Source: Streptomyces lacrimifluminis
GTDB lineage: Bacteria > Actinomycetota > Actinomycetes > Streptomycetales > Streptomycetaceae
Assembly (NCBI RefSeq): GCF_014646095.1
Contig: NZ_BMMU01000009.1
Span: 1 to 64,000 of the forward strand
Direction: 5' to 3'
DNA: 64,000 nucleotides
Part shown: piece after piece, positions 44,888 through 52,761 of the stretch
Position numbering within the stretch: the first letter of the stretch is position 1
Layout of the letters: the number at the start of each line of letters is the position of its first letter
The notes under the pieces: model-generated
What the model saw: the letters and a program-made list of their open reading frames with translations, nothing else
The model's database searches: none
Told to the model about the DNA's origin: nothing
Made by a program: the position numbers and the translations under genes

Positions 44888-45577
44888 TCACGCGGCCCGC
44901 TGTCGGTCCATCCGGGCAGCGGCGAGGTCGATGCGCGACGGGTGCGGAGTCGCGCGTACGGCATTGCCGCTGGCGGTGCCGTCCGGTCCTGCTCGTCGTT
45001 GGCGGCACGGGGCACCCGTAGGTGCCTGGCACCACTCGCACCGGACACCGAGCGCGTCGGGGACACCTCTGGCGACGGCGGCCTCGCGCGCGGCGCGGGT
45101 CGGACGGTAGCGGGTCAGCTCGGCGCGGACGGCCGGCGGGATGGACGTCCCGATCGTGCGCAGGCGTTCCTCGATGTCGCGTTGCGGGTCACCGCCGGTG
45201 ATCTGCCGGTGTGTGGAAGGCGGGGCCACGCCGGCCGCGACGGCGTGGCGGGCGCGGAGCAACTCGGCTCGCCAGGCGGCAGGGTCGTCCGGGTCGGCAG
45301 CCGGTGTGGGGTCGGTGTGCCGGTCGAGGCGGTCGCGCCGATAGGCCCGCCATCTGCGGGCGACGTCCACGGGCAGGATCGGGTACGGGGAGTCGAGGAC
45401 GTGGGCCCGTATCGCCTCGCGGACGTCCCAGCCGTGGTCGGTGGCGAAGGGCACGTCGTCGAGCAGCTCCTGCCACTGGGCGATCTGGTCACGGGCTTCG
45501 CCCGTGCCGGTGCGGATGGTGCGGGGGTCGAGGCGGCCGGTGTAGGCGAGGACAGCGGCGACTTCGCGTGGGTCCAA
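44888..45577 (-). CDS. hypothetical zinc-finger protein of the mobility module
   Basis: A 229-residue protein from TTG 45577, preceded by CGGAG, seven bp after the winged-helix gene. The N-terminus (VAAVLAYTGRLDPRTIRTG) and WRAYRRDRLDR are followed by a C-terminal CEWCQAPTGAPCR finger. Similar proteins follow replication-like genes in streptomycete elements. The function is unknown. Confidence 0.65.
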   Translation of the reverse strand: MDPREVAAVLAYTGRLDPRTIRTGTGEARDQIAQWQELLDDVPFATDHGWDVREAIRAHVLDSPYPILPVDVARRWRAYRRDRLDRHTDPTPAADPDDPAAWRAELLRARHAVAAGVAPPSTHRQITGGDPQRDIEERLRTIGTSIPPAVRAELTRYRPTRAAREAAVARGVPDALGVRCEWCQAPTGAPCRQRRAGPDGTASGNAVRATPHPSRIDLAAARMDRQRAA

Positions 45578-45584
45578 GGGCTGG

Positions 45585-46427
45585 TTACTCCGTTCTGGTC
45601 GGTTCGTCGAGGGCGGCGAGGAGGGCGGCCATGTGCTGCTCGGAGCGCGTCATGGCAGGGGCCCGGGTGGCCGTGCCGCTGGGCAGGGCGTAGAGGTTCG
45701 GGCGGTCTGGGGTGGAGGTGTGCTCCCGGGTGATCCAGCTACGCCAGTCGGCAGCCCAGGCGGCTTCGGTACGGGGAGGCCATGCGGCCCGGTAGACGCG
45801 CCACTTCTCGTCGGCGGTTTGCAGGGCTTGCTCACCGAGCCGGTCGAGATGGCCGTGGTGCTGCAACCAGGCCCGGGCGTCCTCGTCGATCTGCCACTGG
45901 TCGGCGGAGATGAGTGGGGCAGAGCTGCTGCTCTTACCGTTCACCTTTGGTTCTCTACCGTTCTGGGGGTCGGATTCCGTGCCCCTGATGGGTCGGAATC
46001 CGACCCCTCCCGGGGTCGGATTCCGTTCCCCGGGGCCGGATTCCGGTCCCTCTTCGAAAGGATCGGAGGGGTCGGATTCCGGTACCCCCAGGGTCGGAAT
46101 CCGACCCCCCGGAAGGGCTTGGTTCCGGTCCTCTCCGACAGCCTGTTCGGCAAGGAACCGGGCGGTGTCCGGGAGGTGGTAGTAGGTCTCGCCTCGTGGC
46201 CCCTTTCGGTCGCCGAGCGCCACCAGCTCCCCGTCGGCGATCAGCTTGGCCAGGGCGTCGCGTACGGCGGTACGGGAGGCGTTTGCTCGCTTCATCAGGG
46301 TGGGCACGGAGGCGTACGCGACGCAGCTCCGGTCGCGGCAGCGGTCGGCGATCAACGCGAGCACCATGCGGGCGGTGCCCTTACTTCGGCTGTGGTCCCA
46401 CACCCACTCGCGGGCGTCGAGGCTCAT
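45585..46427 (-). CDS. winged-helix replication-initiator-like protein
   Basis: A 280-residue protein from ATG 46427 with AGGAG upstream. The N-terminal winged helix (WVWDHSRSKGTARMVLALIAD, SVPTLMKRANASRTAVRDAL, KGPRGETYYHL) is of the type found in plasmid Rep or regulator proteins. The middle is low-complexity (ESDP, RNPTP repeats) because it is encoded by iterated 17-bp palindromes. The C-terminus holds DEDARAWLQHHGHL and AWAADWRSWI. A role in element replication or its control is inferred. Confidence 0.6.
   Translation of the reverse strand: MSLDAREWVWDHSRSKGTARMVLALIADRCRDRSCVAYASVPTLMKRANASRTAVRDALAKLIADGELVALGDRKGPRGETYYHLPDTARFLAEQAVGEDRNQALPGGRIPTLGVPESDPSDPFEEGPESGPGERNPTPGGVGFRPIRGTESDPQNGREPKVNGKSSSSAPLISADQWQIDEDARAWLQHHGHLDRLGEQALQTADEKWRVYRAAWPPRTEAAWAADWRSWITREHTSTPDRPNLYALPSGTATRAPAMTRSEQHMAALLAALDEPTRTE
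45967..46107. repeat. iterated GGGTCGGAATCCGACCC palindromes inside a CDS
   Basis: Six related copies occur in 141 bp. Two are perfect 17-bp palindromes (45990-46006 and 46091-46107); the others are half-sites or variants near 45967, 46013, 46032 and 46068. They lie within the winged-helix gene and determine its repetitive peptide. Their symmetry, not the peptide, appears to be what is conserved. Confidence 0.75.
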
Positions 46428-46906
46428 GGGTCGGCGGCTCCTGGGTTCGGACGGGCAGGTGGAGGTGCGCGCCCTTGTCGGGCGGTGCGCAGGGAGGGTG
46501 GCGGCACAGCCCCGGCCGAAGGGCGTGGGGGGCTGGTGGCTTCGCCTAGCCAAGACAGCCACATCAACGCCGCAGAAGTCCAGCATTCCGCCGAGAAGTC
46601 AGACAGCTGACGGCGAACGCAGGCTTCGGGGCATTCCCAAAATCATAATCCCAGACTGGCCGCTGCCGAAATTGGTTGCCCACGGGGCCGAGCCAGAAGG
46701 ATCACATCGGGAAGTCGTTGACCTCCGTCAGAGCGCAAGCTACAACACAACACCGCATGTCAGAGCACCTGTCCGACCCGCCTAGTCCCCACCCGCCGGA
46801 TGCCCGGAACCCAACCCCGTGGCAACACCCTTTGCGTGGCCGGGCGCAACATAGCCGACGATCGCCGGTTTACCAAACCGGCGAATACGAGTTACCAATT
46901 GGAGCT
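46428..46906. promoter_or_regulatory. divergent control region with CGCCGGTTT palindrome
   Basis: This stretch of about 480 bp separates the winged-helix gene from the XRE gene. CGCCGGTTT-ACC-AAACCGGCG (46863-46883) is a perfect inverted repeat 24 bp before the XRE start and is probably its operator. The 12-mer AAACCGGCGAAT also appears at 19-30. No gene is supported. Confidence 0.5.
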
Positions 46907-47164
46907 ATGGCAACACGATCCCTGGAAATCGGTCCGGCCGGAAAAAGGACCGCCCGCACCATCGAAATCCTCCGTACCGAACGTGGTCTCGCCCAACGCG
47001 AGCTGGCCGCCCGTGTCACCGCCCTCGGTCGCCCGATGTCCAACACGATGCTGTCTCGCATCGAACGCGCCCAACGCCGCTGCGACATCGACGACCTCGT
47101 CGCCCTCGCCCAGGCCCTCCGCATCTCACCCCTGGCCCTCCTCCAAGGGAGCCGCGCCGCCTAG
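46907..47164 (+). CDS. small XRE-family regulator
   Basis: An 85-residue Cro/CI protein: LRTERGLAQRELAARVTALG, MSNTMLSRIERAQRRCDIDD and VALAQALRISPLALL. GGAG is only two bases from the ATG, so translation may be weak or leaderless. It lies upstream of xis-int and behind a palindrome, so it probably controls excision or the divergent rep-like operon. Confidence 0.75.
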   Translation: MATRSLEIGPAGKRTARTIEILRTERGLAQRELAARVTALGRPMSNTMLSRIERAQRRCDIDDLVALAQALRISPLALLQGSRAA

Positions 47165-47294
47165 GTCCGTATGCCTCGGACTGGACCGCCGCCCCGATCG
47201 CCTCGCCGAGTAAAGGACCTACCGCTCTTGCACGAACTCGCCATGTCCCCTGCCTTCATCGGCTCTCAGCGCAACACGAAGGAGGTGACCACAC

Positions 47295-47507
47295 ATGGCT
47301 GACCGCCTCCTGACCGTCGCCGAGGCCGGCGAAATGCTCGGCACGGGCGAGCGCTTCGTCCGCCGCCTGATCGCCGAACGCCGCATTCGCTACGTCAAAC
47401 TCGGCCACCCCGTCCGCATCCCCGAGAGCGCGGTCGCCGAGTACGTCGATGCGCACACCGTCGAGCCGGTCCGCCGCATCCGTGCCCGCTACGGGAAGGC
47501 TGCCTGA
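47295..47507 (+). CDS. xis: excisionase/MerR-like DNA-binding protein
   Basis: A 70-residue protein with the excisionase helix-turn-helix LLTVAEAGEMLGTGERFVRR, LIAERRIRYVKLGHPVRI, PESAVAEYV. AAGGAGG precedes the ATG. Its end overlaps the integrase start, so both are translated together. It should bend DNA and favour excision. Confidence 0.88.
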   Translation: MADRLLTVAEAGEMLGTGERFVRRLIAERRIRYVKLGHPVRIPESAVAEYVDAHTVEPVRRIRARYGKAA

Positions 47508-48658
47508 TGGCGGGACGCAAGCCGCAGAGGCGGCGCGAGTTCGGCACGGTGCGCAAGCTCGCCTCCGGCCGGTGGCAGGCCCGCTACCTCGGCCCGGACG
47601 GAGAGCGGCACACCGCGCCGGAGACGTTCGAGACCAGGTCCGACGCCCAGGACTGGCTCAACCTCATCCGTGCCGACATCGAGCGGAACCACTGGCACGA
47701 CCCGGACGCCGGTGCGGTCAACTTCGAGAAGTACGCACTCCGTTGGACAAAGGAGCGTGGCCTGGCCCCGACCACACTCGACCGCTACGACGGCCTGCTG
47801 CGCCTGCACATCCTGCCGACGTTCGGCGGCGAGGACCTGGACGAGATCACCCCGCCCTCCGTCCGCACGTGGCGAGCCGAGCGACTGAAGGCGACCGGCG
47901 CCACCACGGTCGCCAAGTCGTACCGCCTACTGAAGGCGATCCTGCAGACGGCGGTCGACGACGACCTTCTGCGCAGCAACCCGTGCCGCATCAAGGGTGC
48001 CGGCAAGGAGGAGGCCGACGAACGCCCCACCGCCACCATCGAGCAGGTCTTCGACCTCGCCGACGCCATGGGCCCGCGCTGGCGCCTGATGGTCCTGCTC
48101 GGCGCCTTCGCCTCCCTCCGCCCGGAGGAGCTGGCCGAACTGCGCCGTCACAGTGTCGATATCGACGAATGCTCCCTGCGTGTCACGCAGGCTTCGCCGG
48201 AGCTGACCAACGGCAGGCGTGTCACCGGCGACCCCAAGTCCCGGGCGGGCAAGCGCACCGTCTTTCTGCCCGACTTCATGCTCCCGGAGCTGCGTCGCCA
48301 CCTGCAGTGGTTCGCGGAGAAGGAGCCTGACGGCCTCCTCTTCGTCGGCGAGAAGGGCGCCCCCTTCCGCCGCTCGACCTTCGGCCGCAAGTGGCGCAAG
48401 GTGCGCACCAAGGTCGAGATGCCGACGAACTTCCGCTTCTACGACCTCCGCCACACCGGCAACACTCTCGCCGCCGACACCGGCGCCAAGCTGAAGGACC
48501 TCATGGTCCGGGCGGGCCAGTCCTCGGAGCGGGCCCAGCTGATCTACCAGCACTCGACGGCGAAGCACCAGCGCAGGCTCGCCAAGGGCATCGACGCCGA
48601 GGTGCGGCAGCAGCTGCGGGAGCCAGGCGGCGAGCGTCGGCAAGCCGAAGAAGCGTGA
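47507..48658 (+). CDS. int: tyrosine-family site-specific integrase
   Basis: A 383-residue recombinase. An N-terminal arm-binding region (RRREFGTVRKLASGRWQARY) is followed by a SAM-like core-binding domain (NFEKYALRWTKERGL, VAKSYRLLKAIL). Catalytic residues appear in AFASLRPEELAEL (Arg), DPKSRAGKRTV (Lys), FYDLRHTGNTLA (Arg, His) and LIYQHSTAKHQ (Tyr). The first box II histidine is tyrosine, as in many actinobacterial integrases. It should act at the tRNA-Gly att sites. Confidence 0.93.
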   Translation: MAGRKPQRRREFGTVRKLASGRWQARYLGPDGERHTAPETFETRSDAQDWLNLIRADIERNHWHDPDAGAVNFEKYALRWTKERGLAPTTLDRYDGLLRLHILPTFGGEDLDEITPPSVRTWRAERLKATGATTVAKSYRLLKAILQTAVDDDLLRSNPCRIKGAGKEEADERPTATIEQVFDLADAMGPRWRLMVLLGAFASLRPEELAELRRHSVDIDECSLRVTQASPELTNGRRVTGDPKSRAGKRTVFLPDFMLPELRRHLQWFAEKEPDGLLFVGEKGAPFRRSTFGRKWRKVRTKVEMPTNFRFYDLRHTGNTLAADTGAKLKDLMVRAGQSSERAQLIYQHSTAKHQRRLAKGIDAEVRQQLREPGGERRQAEEA

Positions 48659-48748
48659 CAACGCATTGGCCGTACGGTTCCCGGTCGGAGACGTCGCCGA
48701 CAGGGATCCGTACGGCCGCCGCTGCGTTGGGACAGCCTCTTCAGCACC

Positions 48749-48765
48749 GTGCGCCCCTCGTGCCC
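48749..48765 (-). repeat. GGGCAC-type pair directly after int
   Basis: Read on the minus strand, GGGCAC (48765-48760) and GCGCAC (48754-48749) stand 11 bp apart, like the pairs at 70, 303 and 54017. It may be a remnant of the original attP arm region next to int, now separated from the right att site by 5 kb of cargo. Confidence 0.4.
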
Positions 48766-48859
48766 CCTTGAGGGTTGGTCTCGGTTGCGATCAGCTTTCC
48801 CTGTAGTAGTGACAGGGGAGTTGAGGCTGGCCTTGGCCGGCCCTTCTGGAGGGGGAGCG

Positions 48860-50917
48860 ATGGCGGTCAAGGTTTTGCTCGCGTCGCCTGCGCAGGTCGA
48901 GTTGATCGACAAGGCTGTGGCGCTGGGTGATCGTTACACGAAGACGCTGGGGCTGCTGACGCCTCCTGCGTACCGTCAGGCGGCCAAGGATGGGGGACTT
49001 CTGGTCGCTGTCGAAGCGGATGAGGTGATCGGCTACGCGCTGTTCGGGCTCCCGAAGAGGAGCGCCCACATACGCCTCGCCCATCTGTGCGTGGCGGAGG
49101 AACAGCGCGGCAGGAGCATCGCCCGGCGGCTGGTCCAGGCGATCAGGCAGCAGTATCCACAACGGCTCGGCATCAAGGCCAAATGCCGACGGGACTACGA
49201 ACTCAGCGGCATGTGGGCGAGCCTGGGGTTCGTCCCACACGGCGAGGTACGGGGACGCGGCCGGGACGGAGAGATCCTCGACGGATGGTGGCTGGATCTC
49301 GGGCATCCGGATCTGTTCACGGAGGTGGAGAGCGATGCGCTGCTGGTGGTGACCGTCGATCACGGCGTCTTCGCCGATCTGCGCGGACTCGCCGAAACGA
49401 CCGACGCGGAGGAATCCCGCGCGCTGGAGGCGGGCTGGATGACGGATCTCGTCGAACTCGCCTACACACCTCAACTGGTCCATCAGATCCGCGACATCAC
49501 CGATACAGCCGACCGGCAGCACCAGAGGGCAGCACTCCCCGGGCTGCGGCAGCTCACTCCCGCGTCCGAGTCCGTAGGCGAACGAGCGGCCGAGCTGAAG
49601 AAGGCAGTCACGGAGTCGTTCCCAGACCTCCCGGTCGATGCGGCACTCCGGCGCTGCTTGTACTACGTGGCCGAGACATCCTGCGCCGGCCTTCAGGTCC
49701 TGGCCACCCGGAACCCGCTCATGGCCCGCCTGGCCGACGTGGCCTGGGAAGTCGCTCGGGTCCGCGTCGTATCGCCCTCCACCGTGACGCTGCACGTGGA
49801 CGAGCTGCGGCAGGCCCAGGTGTACCGCCCGGCCGATCTGATGGGCACGGAGTTCCGGTCCAGTGAGGTGGCACCAGGCGCCGAGGACGAACTCGTCGCC
49901 TTCTTCAATCAGTCGGGCGGCGACGACGGCTCGGCCTTCGCCGAGCGCCTTCGGTCGCTGACCGACGACACAGTCGTATGGCGTCGAGAACTGCTGAGGG
50001 ACGGCGAGGGCCACCCGGTCGCCATCTACGCATGGGCGTTGGACGGCCGGACGCTGATCGTCCCCGTACTCCGCACCGCGGACCACCCGTTGGAAGAGAC
50101 CCTGGCCAGGCAACTCCTCTTCCTGCTCAAGCGCCTTGGGCGCGACTACGGCGCGGAGATCATACGGATCACCGATCCGCATCTCTCCACGGTGGCCAAG
50201 GCCGCCGCTGGGGACGACGGCTTCTTCGAGCACGACGGCAAGTTCGTGGCCCTCCTGGTGAACGTGTGCGGGACGGCAGCCGAGGTGGAGGCGGTGGCCG
50301 GCGGGCTCGCGCGCGAGCTGACCGTTGAGGCAGCTGCTCTGCACGCCGGGATGCCGGCTGAGGTGGCCGCTGTGGTGGAGCGTGCCTGGTGGCCGGCGAA
50401 GGTCATCGACTCCGCGCTGCCGTCCTTCCTGGTGCCGATCAAACCGCGCTGGTCCACCGAGCTGTTCGACGTCCCGGCCATGCTCCTGCCGCGCAGCCAC
50501 GTCCTGGGCATCAGCAGGGAGCACGTCTACTACCGTTCCTCGGGGCGCCGAGGTGAGAGCGTTCCCGCCCGCCTCCTCTGGTACGTCAGCGAGGGCAATG
50601 CCGGCGTGGACGGCCAGATGGTGGTGGGGAGTTCGCGCCTCGACGAGGTGCTCATCGACACACCGGACACCCTCTTCTCGAAATTCGAACACCTGGGCGT
50701 ATATGGTCGGGCTGAGGTACAAGGAGCCGCTGACGCCTCCGGCCGCGCCATGGCGCTGAGGTTCTCGGACACCGAGATCTTTCCCAAGCCGGTGACGCTG
50801 CGGCGATTGACCTACCTGGCCAAGGAACTGGGACTACCGTTGTCGCTGATCTCGTTGTCGAAGATCAGCAACGAGCTGTTCCAGGCGGTCTACAAAGAGG
50901 GGCACCGAACGACGTGA
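48860..50917 (+). CDS. GNAT acetyltransferase fused to PIN-like and PUA-like domains
   Basis: A 685-residue protein from ATG 48860 behind GGAGGGGGAG. Residues about 1-155 are a GNAT domain (VAVEADEVIGYALFGL, LAHLCVAEEQRGRSIARRLV). Residues 165-310 look PIN-like (DALLVVTVDHGVFADLRG, then LATRNPLMARLADVAWE and VRVVSPSTV), with some acidic residues replaced. The last 220 residues have no firm assignment but resemble PUA/ASCH-type folds (LPRSHVLGISREHVYYRSS, KFEHLGVYGRAEV). The next gene, an ASCH protein, overlaps by GTGA. I suspect an RNA-directed toxin or defence system; the function is unproven. Confidence 0.65.
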   Translation: MAVKVLLASPAQVELIDKAVALGDRYTKTLGLLTPPAYRQAAKDGGLLVAVEADEVIGYALFGLPKRSAHIRLAHLCVAEEQRGRSIARRLVQAIRQQYPQRLGIKAKCRRDYELSGMWASLGFVPHGEVRGRGRDGEILDGWWLDLGHPDLFTEVESDALLVVTVDHGVFADLRGLAETTDAEESRALEAGWMTDLVELAYTPQLVHQIRDITDTADRQHQRAALPGLRQLTPASESVGERAAELKKAVTESFPDLPVDAALRRCLYYVAETSCAGLQVLATRNPLMARLADVAWEVARVRVVSPSTVTLHVDELRQAQVYRPADLMGTEFRSSEVAPGAEDELVAFFNQSGGDDGSAFAERLRSLTDDTVVWRRELLRDGEGHPVAIYAWALDGRTLIVPVLRTADHPLEETLARQLLFLLKRLGRDYGAEIIRITDPHLSTVAKAAAGDDGFFEHDGKFVALLVNVCGTAAEVEAVAGGLARELTVEAAALHAGMPAEVAAVVERAWWPAKVIDSALPSFLVPIKPRWSTELFDVPAMLLPRSHVLGISREHVYYRSSGRRGESVPARLLWYVSEGNAGVDGQMVVGSSRLDEVLIDTPDTLFSKFEHLGVYGRAEVQGAADASGRAMALRFSDTEIFPKPVTLRRLTYLAKELGLPLSLISLSKISNELFQAVYKEGHRTT

Positions 50918-51393
50918 ACGATCCGGAACGCGCGATGCTGTTGTCCGTCCACCCGCGCTTCGCCACCGCGATCCTGGCCGGCAGCAAGACGGTGGAGGTC
51001 CGCCGCCAACGCGTCGCCGCGCCTCCCGGAACCCCGGTTCTGCTCTACGCGACCGCGCCCACCATGGCCCTGGTGGGCATGGCGCGCATTGCCGCAGTCC
51101 ACGTCGCCTCCCCGAAGGAGGTCTGGTCGGCCCACCGCACTCAGACGGGGATCACCCGACGCGAGTACGACGCCTACATGAGCGGCGCCACCCAAGCGAG
51201 TGGCCTCACGCTGGAAGCCCCGGTGTCCTTCGACGAACCGGTGTCACTCAACGCGCTGCGCGCCGCTGGGACTTTCCACCCTCCGCAGAGCTACCGCTAC
51301 ATGAAGAGCGCTGACCTGCGGCAGGTGGCCGAAGCGGGACCTGTGGTGGTTACGGCGCTTCGCGAGGCGCTGGGCGACCTGGTGCCCGCCTAG
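50914..51393 (+). CDS. ASCH-domain protein
   Basis: A 159-residue protein with the ASCH motif near the N-terminus: AMLLSVHPRFATAILAGSKT, VEVRRQRVAAP, VLLYATAPTMALVGMARI. ASCH proteins bind or hydrolyse modified nucleosides and RNA. It is translationally coupled to the GNAT/PIN-like gene, so the two form one system; it could be the antidote or the RNA-recognition subunit. Confidence 0.75.
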   Translation: MNDPERAMLLSVHPRFATAILAGSKTVEVRRQRVAAPPGTPVLLYATAPTMALVGMARIAAVHVASPKEVWSAHRTQTGITRREYDAYMSGATQASGLTLEAPVSFDEPVSLNALRAAGTFHPPQSYRYMKSADLRQVAEAGPVVVTALREALGDLVPA

Positions 51394-51539
51394 GTTGAAC
51401 GAGTGAACCGGCACGCGGACATCCACGTCGATCGTTTGACCACGGGAGGCTTGCAGGCCGGGCCGTATCTCATCGAGTCGGCCCTTCCGAAACGCGGCCA
51501 CGGGGCGGCGTAGAGCGGCACCCGATCTGAGGCGGCAGC

Positions 51540-51569
51540 TTGACCTTCGAGTCGGGTGGAAGGTTTACC
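51540..51569 (+). promoter_or_regulatory. MerR-type promoter/operator
   Basis: TTGACC (51540-51545) and TTTACC (51564-51569) are 18 bp apart and enclose the dyad ACCTTC-N10-GAAGGT (51543-51564). The long spacer with a dyad is the hallmark of MerR-activated promoters. The merR start is 10 bp further, so the transcript may be leaderless or very short-leadered. The rest of 51394-51578 shows no gene. Confidence 0.75.
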
Positions 51570-51578
51570 GTCGGCGGT

Positions 51579-52355
51579 GTGACGACCTACCGTATTTCGC
51601 AGCTGGCAGGGCGCTCCGGCGTCCCGGCCACGACGCTGCGCTTCTACGAGACCGCCGGGCTGCTGCCGGCCGAGCGGACCGCGTCCGGGTACCGCGTCTA
51701 CGGCGACGACGCGGTGGAGCGGCTGGCGTTCATCTCCTCGGCCAAGTTGCTGGGCCTGGCCCTGGATGAGATCCGCGAGCTGCTGGACGTCCGCGAGGAA
51801 GGTGTGTGCGCCTCGGTGCGGGCCCGGATGCTGCCGCTGGTCGCCGACCGGATCAGGGACGCCGACGGACGGATCGCCGAACTGCGTGCGTTTTCGGCCC
51901 ACCTGGCCGGTGCCCATACCGTGCTGTCGGGCCCGGCACCGGCGGGTGCGTGCGGGCCGGACTGCGGCTGCACCACCAGCGTCCCGCAGGCCGGACCGGT
52001 GCCGGTGACGCTCTTGCCGACCCGCCCCACCCTCGGATCGGAGCGGGAGGCGTGGCGGGATGCCCCGGTCGCCTGCACGCTCGGCGGCGCCGAACTGGGC
52101 GAGCGCATCGATCAGTGGCGCACGCTGATCGGGAAGGCCGAGCAGCGCGAGGAGATCGACGACGGGCTGCGGCTGTCCTTCCCGCCGGACGCCGAGCTCG
52201 CCGGGCAGCTCGCGGCGCTCGCCGCGGCTGAGCAGAGCTGCTGCACATTCTTCGACTTCACCCTGCACTTGACTCCCGATGCCCTCCGGCTGAGCGTGCG
52301 CGCGCCCGAGAGCGCCGCCGGAACGCTGGCCGACCTGTTCGGAGCGACCGCATGA
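51579..52355 (+). CDS. MerR-family metal-responsive regulator with C-terminal extension
   Basis: A 258-residue protein from GTG 51579. The MerR helix-turn-helix is YRISQLAGRSGVPATTLRFY, with ETAGLLPAERTASGYRVY and a coiled-coil. A central cysteine cluster CGPDCGCTT is a likely metal-binding site. The C-terminal domain (VACTLGGAELGERIDQW to SCCTFFDF) is unusual for MerR proteins and resembles a separate small protein fused on. It activates its own operon through the dyad promoter. Confidence 0.82.
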   Translation: MTTYRISQLAGRSGVPATTLRFYETAGLLPAERTASGYRVYGDDAVERLAFISSAKLLGLALDEIRELLDVREEGVCASVRARMLPLVADRIRDADGRIAELRAFSAHLAGAHTVLSGPAPAGACGPDCGCTTSVPQAGPVPVTLLPTRPTLGSEREAWRDAPVACTLGGAELGERIDQWRTLIGKAEQREEIDDGLRLSFPPDAELAGQLAALAAAEQSCCTFFDFTLHLTPDALRLSVRAPESAAGTLADLFGATA

Positions 52356-52660
52356 ACGCCTCTTCCTCCCGTCCGCTCAAGCCCCGGGGCGCCCTCGGTG
52401 CCGGGGCGGCGGTCGTCGCCGCCTGTGCCGTGTGCTGCGCGGGCCCGCTGCTGGCCGTACTCGGCGGTATCGGCCTCACCTCCGCGATCGGTGCCCTGTG
52501 GATGCCCGCCTTCGCGGTGCTGGCCGTGGCCGCCGCAGCAGGGATCTTCGTCATGCGTCGGCGCCGCCGGGCAGCGGCCTGCCGTACCACCCCGGCCCGC
52601 GCCGATCTCGGCATGCCCACGGTCCGGCCCGCGCCGAAGGGCAGCGCGTCGTCGCGCTGA
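52352..52660 (+). CDS. small MerT/MerF-like membrane protein
   Basis: A 102-residue protein overlapping the merR stop. Two hydrophobic helices, AVVAACAVCCAGPLLAVLGG and LWMPAFAVLAVAAAAGIFV, are followed by RRRRR. A vicinal CC pair in the first helix recalls mercury transporters MerT/MerF. It could move a thiophilic metal or metalloid across the membrane; the ion is unknown. Confidence 0.65.
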   Translation: MNASSSRPLKPRGALGAGAAVVAACAVCCAGPLLAVLGGIGLTSAIGALWMPAFAVLAVAAAAGIFVMRRRRRAAACRTTPARADLGMPTVRPAPKGSASSR

Positions 52661-52761
52661 GAGGCCGAGCACTGCCGGTGTCCGAGCAGGTGGCGTGCCC
52701 TGTGAGGATGGGGAGCGGCTGCCACCGGGCGGCCCGTGGGTGCTGCAAGGGAGCAGTCAGG

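Noticed and set aside
44386-46107. Repeat clusters considered as a CRISPR array
   Set aside because: Copies are short palindromes with irregular spacing, some inside a gene, with no uniform repeat-spacer pattern and no cas genes.
40324-48658. Insertion sequences as drivers of the mosaic structure
   Set aside because: No transposase-like protein is seen on either strand anywhere in the window; the only recombinase is the tyrosine integrase.
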